A stretch of 45,634 nt of DNA from Paenisporosarcina macmurdoensis (GCF_042658845.1 NZ_JBHSRI010000015.1:1-45634), one strand, 5' to 3'; counted from the stretch's first letter, positions 22,923 to 32,803 are shown. The notes: generated from the sequence alone by a model not told the origin. Translations and numbers: made by a program.

Positions 22923-23258
22923 TTAATCTACAGGATCCCTATCATTGGTTTTCTTTTTCAATTTAACGTCCTGCTCTTTCTTAAAATCCGGTTCCTTGCC
23001 GAATTCTGTTCTTAAATTTGAATTGGAGACACGTGTAGGTCGGTCGGTAACCGTGTCGACCTCTTCATTTGGCTTAAATAATAGACCGAGACTTACCAGA
23101 CCACCAATCCCTACAAGACCATAAACCACCCTAGACAAGAATGCATCTTGACCACCAAATAACGTTGCAACTAAATCAAACTGAAATAATCCAATCAAAC
23201 CCCAGTTAATTGCACCGATAATAACTAGAGCTAGCGCGATCCGTGAGAGCACACTCAT
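22923..23258 (-). CDS. DUF378 family membrane protein
   Basis: 111 aa. Two membrane helices (IALALVIIGAINWGLIGLF and VVYGLVGIGGLVSLGLLF) with the family's INWGL and FDLVATLFGG motifs, as in B. subtilis YuzA. A longer-than-usual charged C-terminal tail (about 45 residues, rich in Lys/Asp/Glu) follows. AAGGAGG ahead of the ATG. Function unknown. Confidence 0.85.
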   Translation of the reverse strand: MSVLSRIALALVIIGAINWGLIGLFQFDLVATLFGGQDAFLSRVVYGLVGIGGLVSLGLLFKPNEEVDTVTDRPTRVSNSNLRTEFGKEPDFKKEQDVKLKKKTNDRDPVD

Positions 23259-23484
23259 ACATAAACTCCTCCTTCATTTAAATTTAGATTGAATCTGTAA
23301 TTACCGTAAGCAGATTTGTACCACGACTATACATAAATCATTCCGATTGCTGAAAAGATATAGACGCAATCCCAAAAATACCGTATCGATAATTGCTTAT
23401 TGATTCGTACTTATCTTTTGCTAAAACCGCTATTTAATACATATTTATGAAATAAAGACAGGTCTCAAATACATTTACAGCAAC

Positions 23485-23530
23485 AAAAAGCGTAAAGCCC
23501 CAGTTTCCACTGGATCCTTACGCTTTTTTT
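23485..23530 (-). terminator. splB terminator
   Basis: AAAAAGCGTAA...TTACGCTTTTTTT; works in both directions. Directly after the splB stop. Confidence 0.8.
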
Positions 23531-23536
23531 GAGAAC

Positions 23537-24565
23537 TCAAGTAAAATATTCTAACTTCGCATTCGGAAAGTACTTTTCCATATAGCCGTATAGATATGAC
23601 TTTATTTCATCCTCTTCATCCTTTTGATAAATATACTTACCAATTCCATACTTGCCCCATTTGTAGCGTCTTTTTTCTTCATCTAACTCCAATTTGGTCT
23701 TCGGATAATTTTTTTCAATCACTTTTTTCGCGGGCTTTGTAAAGCGGTGTTGAATGAATTCAAATGTAATATCGTCTCTTGCATCTTCCGGCAATTCTGC
23801 GTCAAGTCGCTCAAACATGTGGTGATATCCTTCCTCCCAGCCTTCATGAAGGTATATGGGAGCAATGATAAAACCTAGTGGGTAGCCAGCTCTCGCCACT
23901 TTCCCTGCAGCCTCGATTCTTTTATTCAGAGGAGAAGTACCGGGCTCAAAATTTTTAATGACATAATCAGCGTTTATGCTGAATCTGAACCGTGTATTGC
24001 CATTATGCTTGGCGTCCAGTAAATGGTCGACAAAATGAAATTTGGTCACAAAACGTAGTCTACCTAATTCTGATTGACCCATATGTTCAATTGCTTTTTT
24101 TAATGAATGCGTCAAATGGTCAATTCCCACTATATCGGATGTACAGGCAGCTTCGAAACGCGTAATCTCAGGTGCACGTTCTTCGATGTAGCGATCAGCC
24201 GCTTCGAAAATCTCTTCCACGTTTACGTAAGTTCGAATATACGGTTTGCTGCCCATCGTCGTTTGCAAATAACAATAATGACAATGCCCCATACACCCTG
24301 TCGCAAGAGGGATTGCATATTCGGCTGAAGGCTTGGACGTATCAAATTTTAGCGTTTTTCGAATACCAACAACTAAGGTGGATTTTGCGATACGATACTT
24401 TTGAGCGTCCGTTTCACCTGGCAAATCTCGAATTTGATTATGCGATGTCGTAAAGCGCGTTTCAATCCCCATTTCCTCAAACTTTTTCTTCAGTTCTTTT
24501 CCAAGAGGGTAATCAAGTGCATGGGGCTCAAAATAGACAAGTTGTGGTGTAAAAGGTTTATTCAT
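23537..24565 (-). CDS. splB: Spore photoproduct lyase
   Basis: 342 aa, as in B. subtilis. Radical-SAM enzyme that directly reverts the 5-thyminyl-5,6-dihydrothymine photoproduct during germination. Seen: the [4Fe-4S] motif CMGHCHYC (about residues 90-97) and the conserved downstream Cys in EAACTSDIVG (about 140) that donates the H atom. The C-terminal KWGKYGIGKYIYQKDE matches the family. AGGGAG ahead of the ATG. No splA gene is seen upstream. Its presence argues for a sporulating host. Confidence 0.95.
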   Translation of the reverse strand: MNKPFTPQLVYFEPHALDYPLGKELKKKFEEMGIETRFTTSHNQIRDLPGETDAQKYRIAKSTLVVGIRKTLKFDTSKPSAEYAIPLATGCMGHCHYCYLQTTMGSKPYIRTYVNVEEIFEAADRYIEERAPEITRFEAACTSDIVGIDHLTHSLKKAIEHMGQSELGRLRFVTKFHFVDHLLDAKHNGNTRFRFSINADYVIKNFEPGTSPLNKRIEAAGKVARAGYPLGFIIAPIYLHEGWEEGYHHMFERLDAELPEDARDDITFEFIQHRFTKPAKKVIEKNYPKTKLELDEEKRRYKWGKYGIGKYIYQKDEEDEIKSYLYGYMEKYFPNAKLEYFT

Positions 24566-24716
24566 GATCAGAACTCCCTAATCCAAAATTAGTATCCATT
24601 TGATCACCTTTCTTTTTTTATATAGCTTGTCTTAAAACAGAGAAGTTATGAAAATGATCGTAATTCATTAAGCTTGTCTCTTTTTTAATTTCTTATTATT
24701 ACTACTCCGTAAAAGT

Positions 24717-24746
24717 GGGACTAAAGAGAAGATTCCCTTTAGTCCC
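24717..24746 (-). terminator. Terminator-like hairpin
   Basis: GGGACTAAAG...CTTTAGTCCC, 10-bp stem, downstream of the DUF1540 gene. Confidence 0.6.
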
Positions 24747-24809
24747 TTCAGTCTCAATGTTTAGTACACAGCTGCACATACTAGACCTAATTGGACCCCC
24801 ATTATAGGA

Positions 24810-25031
24810 TTACTTATGGTCTTCTTTAGGTTTGAACGTTTTACAGCACGTATCTGCGGAACGACTTGCTTCTTCACTAATAGTGCTGTAATCAAATTCA
24901 GAAGCAAACTCTGTATTTTTTTGTTTTGCGTGGTAATCCATATCTATTTCAATTTTTTCAGCCCCACAAACATTCCCTTTTGAATGGAAATTACAATTTG
25001 ATACAGTACATTTCACTTCTACATTTGGCAT
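24810..25031 (-). CDS. DUF1540 domain protein
   Basis: 73 aa from the ATG preceded by AGGAGG. N-terminal Cys-rich motif VKCTVSNCNFHSKGNVCGAEKIEI matches DUF1540, a probable metal-binding module; two more Cys (DTCCKTF) near the end. Common in spore formers, role unknown. Confidence 0.88.
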   Translation of the reverse strand: MPNVEVKCTVSNCNFHSKGNVCGAEKIEIDMDYHAKQKNTEFASEFDYSTISEEASRSADTCCKTFKPKEDHK

Positions 25032-25278
25032 AGCTGTCCTCCTCATTGAGATGTTTTGAGAAATACAGGAAATTACTTCTCATAGAGTATTTTGTCCATT
25101 TCAGCGTTTTTAATTTATATAAAAAAGATTAGCTGCAAATTTTAAAAAACCTTCAATCTATAACTAGATCAAAGGTTCTATTCTGTACTTTTTTAATATA
25201 ACTATAAAAGAACTTGGGAAAAAGCTAGCAAACCAAATAGCATTGATTGGCTGGTTCATGAATCACCAAATCTTTTTC

Positions 25279-26472
25279 TTACTCCAACAGCTCTTCCGGA
25301 AGCAGCTTAAATCCTTCGATCATCGTGTCTTCTTCCACCTCGATCATCAGAAAGCGTTTGCCATTGTAATTGACTTCTTTGACATATCTCAAGTCTTGAG
25401 GGCTGATTGAAATATTCGCTACTTTCGTGTTGATTTTGATGGACTTGGACGCGTAACTCGGAATGATATGACTTGCTTTCATTTCATACGTTCTGTCATC
25501 AACCACCTGTTGAAAGGCACGCTCCACTTTTTCCGTACTCACATCTTTTACGCCGCTCGCCTTCAGCACACGTTCAACTTCTTTCGCATTCAGAGTAGGC
25601 ATACTCTCTTCTTCGTCATCATACTCTTCATCCACCACTAACATGCTATTGATTTCATCATATACATTAGCGAGGGTTTTCGAATTTACTTCATCACCGA
25701 TAACTGCTTTTACAATTTCTTCAAACACCGCTTTGTCTTCCTCGGCCGTCATGATTTCATTGCCGTTCAACACATTCTCGATAAATTGGAAATCAGGTTT
25801 ATTCGCTTTGCTCGCTGCGTATAGGATGTGATGGATGTCTGCGGCGTTGTCCGTGAAGCTAGGGAACAGAAATCCACCAATTGGAGAGGCCAGTTTAATG
25901 ACCGGATCTGTCACCAAGCTCGACTTAAACTCTTTCTCTACAAAATCAAACACCAGTGAACTCTTCGGCAATTCGGTTTGATTCATGCTGCAAAGAATAA
26001 AAGGCGTGGTATATACTTCATCCCGAACATCTATTTCTGTTTCATCGGGATTGCGTTTCGTCGTTTTATTATAATTTCCGCGAATGAATGTGACGACCAT
26101 GTCTTTTTCATAATGTTTGTCCTGAACCATTTTCAAGGCCATCTGCTGCATATGCGCTTTCCATTCACTTATATCTTCAGTCTGAAGTCCTTCATATAAT
26201 AGTCGTTGTGTATGGTCCGTTTGTTCTTCTGCCTGAGGCTGAAACTTCACCTCAAACAGCTTCACATCCAGTTTCCCACCTAAAACCTTTTTAAAATTAG
26301 CAAGAAACAGCTCTTGCTGCTCACGGTCCAACAAGGAAAATGAGCGGCTCTCCTCATGAAAGATCTCACTGCTTTCCTGCTGGATGTATACGTTGTAAAT
26401 ATCAGCGATTTTCAATAAATCACCATCTACCTTAAAGTGTTTGCGAATCTCTGCTATATCTTTCTTATTCAT
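25279..26472 (-). CDS. DUF4317 family protein
   Basis: 397 aa from MNKKDIAEIRKHFKV, the family's usual start; the frame extends 19 codons upstream into repeat Y without a ribosome binding site. Soluble, acidic. FDFVEKEFKSSLVTDP, FPSFTDNAADIHHILY and the C-terminal ITVx-like SPQDLRYVKEVNYNGKRFLMI are as remembered for DUF4317. Function unknown. GGGAG lies about 12 bases ahead of the ATG. Confidence 0.85.
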   Translation of the reverse strand: MNKKDIAEIRKHFKVDGDLLKIADIYNVYIQQESSEIFHEESRSFSLLDREQQELFLANFKKVLGGKLDVKLFEVKFQPQAEEQTDHTQRLLYEGLQTEDISEWKAHMQQMALKMVQDKHYEKDMVVTFIRGNYNKTTKRNPDETEIDVRDEVYTTPFILCSMNQTELPKSSLVFDFVEKEFKSSLVTDPVIKLASPIGGFLFPSFTDNAADIHHILYAASKANKPDFQFIENVLNGNEIMTAEEDKAVFEEIVKAVIGDEVNSKTLANVYDEINSMLVVDEEYDDEEESMPTLNAKEVERVLKASGVKDVSTEKVERAFQQVVDDRTYEMKASHIIPSYASKSIKINTKVANISISPQDLRYVKEVNYNGKRFLMIEVEEDTMIEGFKLLPEELLE

Positions 26473-26615
26473 CTCTAATTTCAACTCCCTGGCTAGTAAG
26501 AACATTTTATATACAAAAAAAGTATCCAAAGCTACAGTCTAGCTTTTGACACTTCTTGATTATAACAATATTTAAGACGAAGAAAGGAACATAGTCAATT
26601 TTGGATTGAGTGCCA
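26462..26615. repeat. Direct repeat Y
   Basis: Partner of 21278-21433. Includes the start and leader of the DUF4317 gene and the TATCCAAAGCTA hairpin; here the hairpin has more mismatches than in copy X. Confidence 0.75.
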
Positions 26616-26668
26616 AACATACTTATGGCCTGAAAAGACTCGTAGATAATTAACGTGGTGGTCGCAGG

Positions 26669-26708
26669 CATCGACAGGAAAATGACCAATTCCATATTAA
26701 GGATTGGT
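26669..26708. terminator. Bidirectional terminator hairpin
   Basis: AATGACCAAT...ATTGGTCATTTTTT. The surrounding 26616-26973 has no gene; a short plus-strand open stretch before it may be a remnant. Confidence 0.65.
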
Positions 26709-26973
26709 CATTTTTTCTACGTCAATAATTATTTAAAAGTTTCTGCAAAAATTGGCAGAGCAGAATTTATCATTGCATAAACTCCACTCTGCCTTAAATA
26801 AACATTTGCCTTTCCTTTTCAAACAACATCTTCAAGTTATAAGTTTGTTGGATTAATATCTCACTTGTATGATTTCGTTTAAAAACTTCACTTACTTAAG
26901 ATAAGGTTCTCTTCAACTAATATAGATCTGTAGTAACTTGTTAAACATTTCTATACCTAGACTACAATTGTTT

Positions 26974-27345
26974 TTATTTCCGCCAAAACGTTGAACAGTC
27001 TGCCTTATCCAACATATTAAAGTCGATCATTTTCTCAAGTAATGAGTAATCCACCGGACTATCCCACTTGATAAGTACCAATTGCTTGGTGTGATCATAG
27101 CCAGCCTGCACAATTTCATCGGAGAAATGAGTAATTCCTGCCAATTCAGGGGCAACAGCCAAATGATGTTTGGCTACGCTAAAGCCAATAATATATGTGC
27201 CGTGATCGGTAAACATAGGCTGATTCCACGCTATTTTCGGCATTAAATTTGGAAATCTCTTCGTTATCCAAATTAAAACTTCTTCCGTTCGGTCCCGATG
27301 TTGCGGGTTATCAATTTTCGCTAAAAATTCTGCAAAAACTTCCAT
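26974..27345 (-). CDS. DUF1801/YdhG-like (iron chaperone family) protein
   Basis: 123 aa from MEVFAEFLAKI, with GGAGGAAACAAC ahead (the frame extends 13 codons further). Pattern: RTEEVLIWITKRFPNL, KIAWNQPMF..HGTYIIGFSVAKHHLAVAPE, QLVLIKWDSPVDYSLLEKMI. This matches YdhG_co/DUF1801 proteins, often named iron chaperone by homology to B. subtilis Fra. Role not proven. Confidence 0.8.
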   Translation of the reverse strand: MEVFAEFLAKIDNPQHRDRTEEVLIWITKRFPNLMPKIAWNQPMFTDHGTYIIGFSVAKHHLAVAPELAGITHFSDEIVQAGYDHTKQLVLIKWDSPVDYSLLEKMIDFNMLDKADCSTFWRK

Positions 27346-27444
27346 GTTGTTTCCTCCCAAAATACAAGATATCTCGTTCAGCAAAATCCTGAGTGTTCAT
27401 TTATCCATAATCGAATTTGCTGACTCTCCAGTAAATTACTCTTT

Positions 27445-27942
27445 TTATCCTGTATAGCTGACTTTTCCAGTCTCAACTAATTCCTTAAGTCCCATGAACA
27501 TTAGATTCCAACCATCTTCAGATCCCTCGTGAGACTCTTTAATGGCATTTTCGATATCATCTTTTGTCCAGTTTTTTTCGTGGGGAACGACGATATGTTG
27601 TGAAAATGTCATTTCACAGGCTGCTTGACGTTCTTTTAACTCAACTGTAATCGTATCTTCTAAGTCGCTAAACTGTGGCATTTTGAAAGTAAATACTAAC
27701 TTTTTTAAAGGGTCAATTTCTAGGTACTCTCCTATCGCACGATATTCTGTTCCATATCGTTGGTCAATAATTTCCCAAGCACCTCCCACATGAGGATTAC
27801 TTTGTGCCACCTTATTTGTTCCTTCTAAAGTAAAGAACCACTTTCTCATCATCTCAGGGTTCAGCCAGGCATCAAAAACTCTTTCTGATGCTACATCAAA
27901 ATTTCTTGTCATGGTTAAAGTGGTGGTTGAAAATTTGTTCAT
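27445..27942 (-). CDS. SRPBCC/AHSA1-family protein
   Basis: 165 aa from the ATG with AAAAGGAGACTTAAC ahead. START-like helix-grip fold: RNFDVASERVFDAWLNPEMMRKWF at the N-terminus, GGAWEIIDQRYG.EYRAIGEYLEIDP in the middle, and a C-terminal amphipathic helix (GWNLMFMGLKELVE). Ligand unknown. A second, different family member lies at 43900-44340. Confidence 0.85.
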   Translation of the reverse strand: MNKFSTTTLTMTRNFDVASERVFDAWLNPEMMRKWFFTLEGTNKVAQSNPHVGGAWEIIDQRYGTEYRAIGEYLEIDPLKKLVFTFKMPQFSDLEDTITVELKERQAACEMTFSQHIVVPHEKNWTKDDIENAIKESHEGSEDGWNLMFMGLKELVETGKVSYTG

Positions 27943-28217
27943 GTTAAGTCTCCTTTTTGGCATTTAGTTTTCGTTCCTTTTGCGTTCAATCAATAAGTTC
28001 AAAACGATTACTCCAAAATTCTCATAAATGGTAGCCATTGTGTCGTATGTGATCATGATTCTACACTTAAGGGACATCGATGAGTCCTTCCAATTATGAC
28101 CTTCTCGACTCTACCAGCAAACTGACCCCTACATTTTAAGCTAAACTGATACTTTTAAATATGCCAGTTCTTTGCTAATGTTAGCAGAGATTTTAAAAAG
28201 TAAGGATGGTTTTGACT

Positions 28218-28757
28218 ATGCAAAAAACTCAAAGTTACTCTAGTTCACGCACTAATACGTTTAATTTAATTCTAACATCGATGTTAATTGCACTCGTATT
28301 CGTTGCTACACTATTATTAAACATCAAACTGCCGATTACGGCAAATGGCGGTTTAGTTCATCTTGGAACGGCTATGCTCTTTATTGCCTCCATCTTATTT
28401 GGTCCTAAAAAAGCAGCCATCGCTGGTGCTGTTGGGATGGGGTTATTCGACTTAGTCGCTGGTTGGACATTGTGGGCACCCTTCACTATTGTAGCTCGCG
28501 GTTTACAAGGATACATAGTTGGAAAAATTGCTTGGTCCAATGGCCGGAATGGTAGCAGTATTGCTTTCAATATAATCGCTACTATCAGCTCTATTCCTGT
28601 GATGTTAGCAGTTTATTACCTTTGTGAAGGTATTCTATATAATAACTGGATTGCACCAATGGCCTCTATTCCTGGAAACATCGTTCAAAATGTTGTCGGG
28701 ATCCTGGTAGCCATTCCTGTTGCTATTGCACTGAAAAAGATTTCTTATTTTAAATAG
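28218..28757 (+). CDS. ECF-type transporter S component
   Basis: 179 aa from the ATG preceded by AAGGATGG (the frame opens four codons earlier). Five to six membrane helices; LTSMLIALVFVATLLLNIKLP, GGLVHLGTAMLFIASILFGPKKAAIAGAVGMGLFDL and APFTIVARGLQGYIVGKIA match the ECF riboflavin/vitamin S-component group. It would pair with a shared EcfAA'T energising module encoded elsewhere. Substrate not predictable. A 10-bp hairpin (TCTTTGCTAA/TTAGCAGAGA) lies in the leader. Confidence 0.8.
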   Translation: MQKTQSYSSSRTNTFNLILTSMLIALVFVATLLLNIKLPITANGGLVHLGTAMLFIASILFGPKKAAIAGAVGMGLFDLVAGWTLWAPFTIVARGLQGYIVGKIAWSNGRNGSSIAFNIIATISSIPVMLAVYYLCEGILYNNWIAPMASIPGNIVQNVVGILVAIPVAIALKKISYFK

Positions 28758-28786
28758 GTAGTAACGAACAACCATTTGATATAAGG

Positions 28787-28824
28787 AAGGAGAAAGCTTG
28801 AATTTTAAGCTTTCTCCTTTTTTT
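28787..28824. terminator. Strong bidirectional terminator
   Basis: AAGGAGAAAGCTT...AAGCTTTCTCCTT followed by T7; serves the convergent S-component and UvrA-like genes. Confidence 0.88.
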
Positions 28825-28841
28825 GTTTTCAATATTCGAAT

Positions 28842-31800
28842 TTAGTTATTTTGTTCAAGGCATTGATAAACAGACATCATATCTCTTTTGTCCAACTCAC
28901 GAATCCGATTGAACATCGGAATATCTACAACCATATCCGTAAGTAAGCTTTCATCAACAACATGACCTACTTTACCTGTTAACCAGGTTTGCACATCGAT
29001 GCCCTCGACGATTTCTTTACGCCCTTCATCATTGATACCACTGGCATAACAACTCACACATGGCACCGATAATTTTTGTACGCCATCATGTAGACCATCT
29101 TCCGAAATAACTTTCTTCCCTTTACAGAATGGACAAGGATGACTTGCTTTCACTTTATTGATTAGGGTAACAATTTTTTTGTAACCAAATGCTTCATAAA
29201 CATAAGTAAGCTTTTTGTATTTTCCATTAGTGAAATACTTTTCAATAATGGCTTCTCTCGTCTCAGTAATATTGGCAAAATCACAGATTGTGATCTGATT
29301 TTTGCTACTTATGGCTTCGATTTCTCCTTGAATATTGTCCAAGAATGGATAAACATTTTGCAACACCATTTCATAGCCTACAAAGCTTGCTTGTTGAAGT
29401 TCAAACATTTTGAGTGCTACTTGTATTTTCCTAGGAAGCAAGGAAACATCTTCTGTTAGTGCCATATCTCCGCCAACAATCGCTTTTAGTTTTTCCAGTT
29501 GTGGTAATTTCCCAACTGATTTAATGACTTGATCTATCGGTTGATGAATGATTTCGCGAATGTCTACGTTACCAAATATGAGTTTTTTACGATGATTTAG
29601 GATCGTTCCTTCGCAAACTGGACAGCTAATCATTTCTTTTGATGCTTTCATATGATCTTTAATGATTGATTTCGAAATAAACATATAACGCCCAATGATT
29701 AAATTAAAGCCTTCCCATGTTCTTCTCGCCTTACCTGCTTTATCGTAAAATGACTTGTCCCAATAGCCGTATAAGAAGGTTTGCATTTCTTCTTCTGTCA
29801 TGTCGTTATAGCTTTTACTAATGTCTTGACCAAGCTCATTTTTTATCTCATCAAATAAGAATTGTAATTTTGGATATTGATAATATTTTAGTACTTCCAT
29901 TACGTCTGGATGCAGGAAGCCCTCCCAGAATGGTACTGTTTTGTCTTGAATGACAACATCAAAATCAAATTTCTCTATGACACGACGTCCAGAACAACAC
30001 GGACAATGGTTTTCTTGATAATAGAAATCGAAGCTTCTTGTATCTTTATTCGTCGGATGAGCAGCCACAATATGGTTGATTACCCCTCCTATTTCATAGA
30101 GAAATGTAAATTGACTATACAAGTGTCTTTCGAGATCAATGGCGATCACGGGTGCGATGGTGTCAGATTCGTATTCTCCATAAATCAAACGAGCCATTGG
30201 TGATAAACTTTTTAAAATGCCGCCCTTATAAACGTTTTCTGCCTTTTTAAAATAATTCAGATGATTTTCTTCTAAGTAGTGAACACCCTTTTGTTGTTTG
30301 AGTGTTGAAGAAATTTGCAAAGGAGCAACTTTATCTCCACTATCTTTTTGACGATAATAATCTTCATGACTGACCACTTCAAGATGTTGAACAGGTGCAA
30401 GTTGTCTTTTACCAAAATCAACGATGAAATCAGAGCTTCTCAGCATATAGTCATTATGTTCAATCATCAAGATGGAGACAGAGTCATTCTCTAGAATAAC
30501 CCTCACACTATCAATAAATTGGTTTAAAATATTTTGCGATAACCCTTTTGAAGGCTCGTCAAAAATAAATAGTGTATGTGGATTTTTGGCGTTCGAAAAC
30601 AACTCAGAAACTAAATGAACACATTGAAATTCACCCGTTGATAAGGTTTGGGTTTTTCTTTCTAACGTCAAATAACCAAGTCCAAGTTTAATTAATAAAC
30701 TCAAGCGTTTATGAGCGATATCTTCATTTGGAAGTTCAACAATGATATCTTCAATCGAGCGTTGAAAAATATCATCGATCTCCTCACTATATTTTGTCAG
30801 TTTCTTTTTAATATCAAGAAATGTAGCAACGGTCGACCGGCTGGTAATCGAATGGTTTCGATCTTGCCCAACCATAACTAATTTATCTTTTGGATATCGT
30901 TTCAAAAAATCTTTGGTTATACACTCACTAACAAGAGTAGATTTACCACAACCAGACTCACCAGTAAAAGTGACTAGTCTATTTTTAGGAATCTTAATTT
31001 CTGCCATTTGAATATTACGACAGTAGAGTTCCTTAAATTGATAGTATTCTGTCAGTATTGCTTGATTTCGATCCCAGATAATTGGTTTTGGACGTGGTGA
31101 TTCTTCCACGATCTTCCCACCATACTTACCACTTCCAGGTCCAAAGAACAATTGCTCATCAGTTGTATCGAGCACCGTATCAGAATGATCAATTAGCCAA
31201 ATTTGATTCTTATATCCTAATTGTTTAATCTGTTCTAAAATTTTCAATAATGTTTCATGATCAAGACCAACGGAGATTTCATCAATAATAATAACGGTGT
31301 TTTCACTCGCAGCCATGAATTCTGCCAAGAAAAGTCGAGTTAATTCCCCACCTGACAAAGTTCCCATAATTCGATTGATCGATAAATAACCAATATTCAT
31401 ATTGATAATATTTTGGAGCATATGTTGCTTTTCTTCACTTATATGTAATGTTTCAGCTAATGACAAAATGGATTCGATGCTTAAGTCATTAATATCAGAA
31501 ATACTATATGGTTTTTCAAATAATTCAATCGTGTATTGCTCAACCTCTTCATTAAATCGTTGACCCTTACACTTTTTACATTCCACGTTCTTTGTAGTAC
31601 CCCGCCCTTTACAATCCGGACACCATCCTAATCCATTATTAAAAGAAAAAACTTCTGGAGATAGATCAAAATTTTCAGCTAGACACACACGAACCTCTTT
31701 AAAAATGCCAGTATGCGTGCCGATGGTAGACCGTGGATTAGAAGAAATCGAAGCTTTTCCTAGAAAAAGCACTAAAGGCATGTCCTCCATTTTGATCGCA

Positions 31801-32012
31801 CTAAAATTCGTTTCCATGATATTAGAAAACAAATACTGGTATTCAGCCTTAGGCAACAAAGAAACAAGGCGCTTTTTAGACTCTTCACCAATGGTTTGAG
31901 AAAAAGTAGTTTTACCAGACCCAGATAAACCTGCAATACCTAGCGATTGATTTTCAGGTAGAACCGCATCTAATTGGTTAATATTATTGGCAATTAATCG
32001 ATTTATTTTCAT
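28842..32012 (-). CDS. UvrA-like double ABC ATPase with C-terminal extension
   Basis: 1056 aa. First nucleotide-binding unit: Walker A GLSGSGKT (28-35), zinc-finger-like CPDC/CKKC (131-148), signature LSGGE (219-223), Walker B IIIDEISVGLD (241-251). Second unit: Walker A TGESGCGKST (about 350-359), LSTGE (457-461), LFIFDEPSKGLS (481-492). There is no UvrB-binding region of normal size. Beyond residue 560 an extra 490 residues carry four more CxxC pairs (CPCC 670, CPVC 797, CPFC 960, CVSC 985) that resemble UvrA zinc/insert modules. Normal UvrA is about 950 aa with the zinc modules inside the NBDs. Perhaps a UvrA2-type protein for DNA-drug adducts or an antibiotic-resistance relative. GAGGAG ahead of the ATG. 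Confidence 0.82.
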   Translation of the reverse strand: MKINRLIANNINQLDAVLPENQSLGIAGLSGSGKTTFSQTIGEESKKRLVSLLPKAEYQYLFSNIMETNFSAIKMEDMPLVLFLGKASISSNPRSTIGTHTGIFKEVRVCLAENFDLSPEVFSFNNGLGWCPDCKGRGTTKNVECKKCKGQRFNEEVEQYTIELFEKPYSISDINDLSIESILSLAETLHISEEKQHMLQNIINMNIGYLSINRIMGTLSGGELTRLFLAEFMAASENTVIIIDEISVGLDHETLLKILEQIKQLGYKNQIWLIDHSDTVLDTTDEQLFFGPGSGKYGGKIVEESPRPKPIIWDRNQAILTEYYQFKELYCRNIQMAEIKIPKNRLVTFTGESGCGKSTLVSECITKDFLKRYPKDKLVMVGQDRNHSITSRSTVATFLDIKKKLTKYSEEIDDIFQRSIEDIIVELPNEDIAHKRLSLLIKLGLGYLTLERKTQTLSTGEFQCVHLVSELFSNAKNPHTLFIFDEPSKGLSQNILNQFIDSVRVILENDSVSILMIEHNDYMLRSSDFIVDFGKRQLAPVQHLEVVSHEDYYRQKDSGDKVAPLQISSTLKQQKGVHYLEENHLNYFKKAENVYKGGILKSLSPMARLIYGEYESDTIAPVIAIDLERHLYSQFTFLYEIGGVINHIVAAHPTNKDTRSFDFYYQENHCPCCSGRRVIEKFDFDVVIQDKTVPFWEGFLHPDVMEVLKYYQYPKLQFLFDEIKNELGQDISKSYNDMTEEEMQTFLYGYWDKSFYDKAGKARRTWEGFNLIIGRYMFISKSIIKDHMKASKEMISCPVCEGTILNHRKKLIFGNVDIREIIHQPIDQVIKSVGKLPQLEKLKAIVGGDMALTEDVSLLPRKIQVALKMFELQQASFVGYEMVLQNVYPFLDNIQGEIEAISSKNQITICDFANITETREAIIEKYFTNGKYKKLTYVYEAFGYKKIVTLINKVKASHPCPFCKGKKVISEDGLHDGVQKLSVPCVSCYASGINDEGRKEIVEGIDVQTWLTGKVGHVVDESLLTDMVVDIPMFNRIRELDKRDMMSVYQCLEQNN

Positions 32013-32370
32013 ATGTACTCCTCTCTATTCACCTAAACTCAGTCTTTCTCGTTCGCACAGTTTATAAATATCCTACCATTTGTGGATCATTATTATTAAG
32101 TTTTCCTGTAAATATGGGAAGAAAACTTCACTTGAATTGTGCAGAAGATATGCAGAAATTAATTTTCCAGATTAATGAAATCGTTGTTCATTCAGCATGC
32201 TGACCTTACGAAGGAAGATTTAAAAACTTAGGAAAGGTACTTTCTATGGACTTTGCATCGAAAAGAGGCTATCTAATAAGTCCCTAATATAAAATAAGTG
32301 GAGAAATATGATGCTAATAGGTTCTAATTTCAAGAAGGTTAATTGGATATTTATGTTAAAATAAAAGAGA

Positions 32371-32480
32371 ACTTATTGAACTCACATGAAAATTCAAATC
32401 CTACATACATTTTCATCAACTTCAGTGCAGTGCTGATTTTGCGATGAATGGGTGGCTAAGGAGGCAGGTTAGTGAAATAT
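32371..32480 (+). repeat. attC-like site B1
   Basis: Left arm CTTATTGAACTCAC, right core CTAAGGAGGCAGGTTAG (32456-32472). Longer and more diverged variable part than the others. The preceding 32013-32370 shows no gene. Confidence 0.6.
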
Positions 32481-32519
32481 TTAAACATATTCCAGTAAAT
32501 AAAAATGGAGGAGATATCT

Positions 32520-32714
32520 ATGGATAAAAGGATTTTCTATCTCATACTTCAAATTATAAGTATTATCGGAACGTTACTATTTACCTATTATTTTGTTTGG
32601 AGTGAACAATGGGTACATTTTATGATATGGACAGTTATGGTAATATCCATAATACTTCTAGGTATTTTATTAACTAAAAAATTTAAACGAGATAATAGTA
32701 TTAATAATAGATAA
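32520..32714 (+). CDS. Small two-helix membrane protein (array B cassette 1)
   Basis: 64 aa, MDKRIFYLILQ..., with GGAGGA seven bases ahead of the ATG; an in-frame ATG five codons earlier precedes that site and is less likely. Two hydrophobic segments (IFYLILQIISIIGTLLFTYY and MIWTVMVISIILLGILL) and a basic tail. Family unknown. Confidence 0.65.
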   Translation: MDKRIFYLILQIISIIGTLLFTYYFVWSEQWVHFMIWTVMVISIILLGILLTKKFKRDNSINNR

Positions 32715-32717
32715 AGA

Positions 32718-32803
32718 CTTTTTTCACTAACGACGCAATTTACTTCAAGAAGGAGTAAATCCTTTTCCATTGAACCAACGCAGCAGTTTAGTTGAATAAA
32801 AAA
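32718..32803 (+). repeat. attC-like site B2
   Basis: First core CTAACGACGCAATTTAC (from 32727), hairpin TTTACTTC/GGAGTAAA with CCTTTTCC after it, second core CCAACGCAGCAGTTTAG (32775-32791). Confidence 0.75.

Noticed and set aside
26507..26695. Minus-strand open frame of about 60 codons
   Set aside because: It spans the terminator-like hairpin of repeat Y and a second terminator; no ribosome binding site.
28140..28217. A preQ1 or other riboswitch ahead of the S-component gene
   Set aside because: Only a simple 10-bp hairpin is visible; the conserved preQ1-I or other aptamer core sequences are not found.
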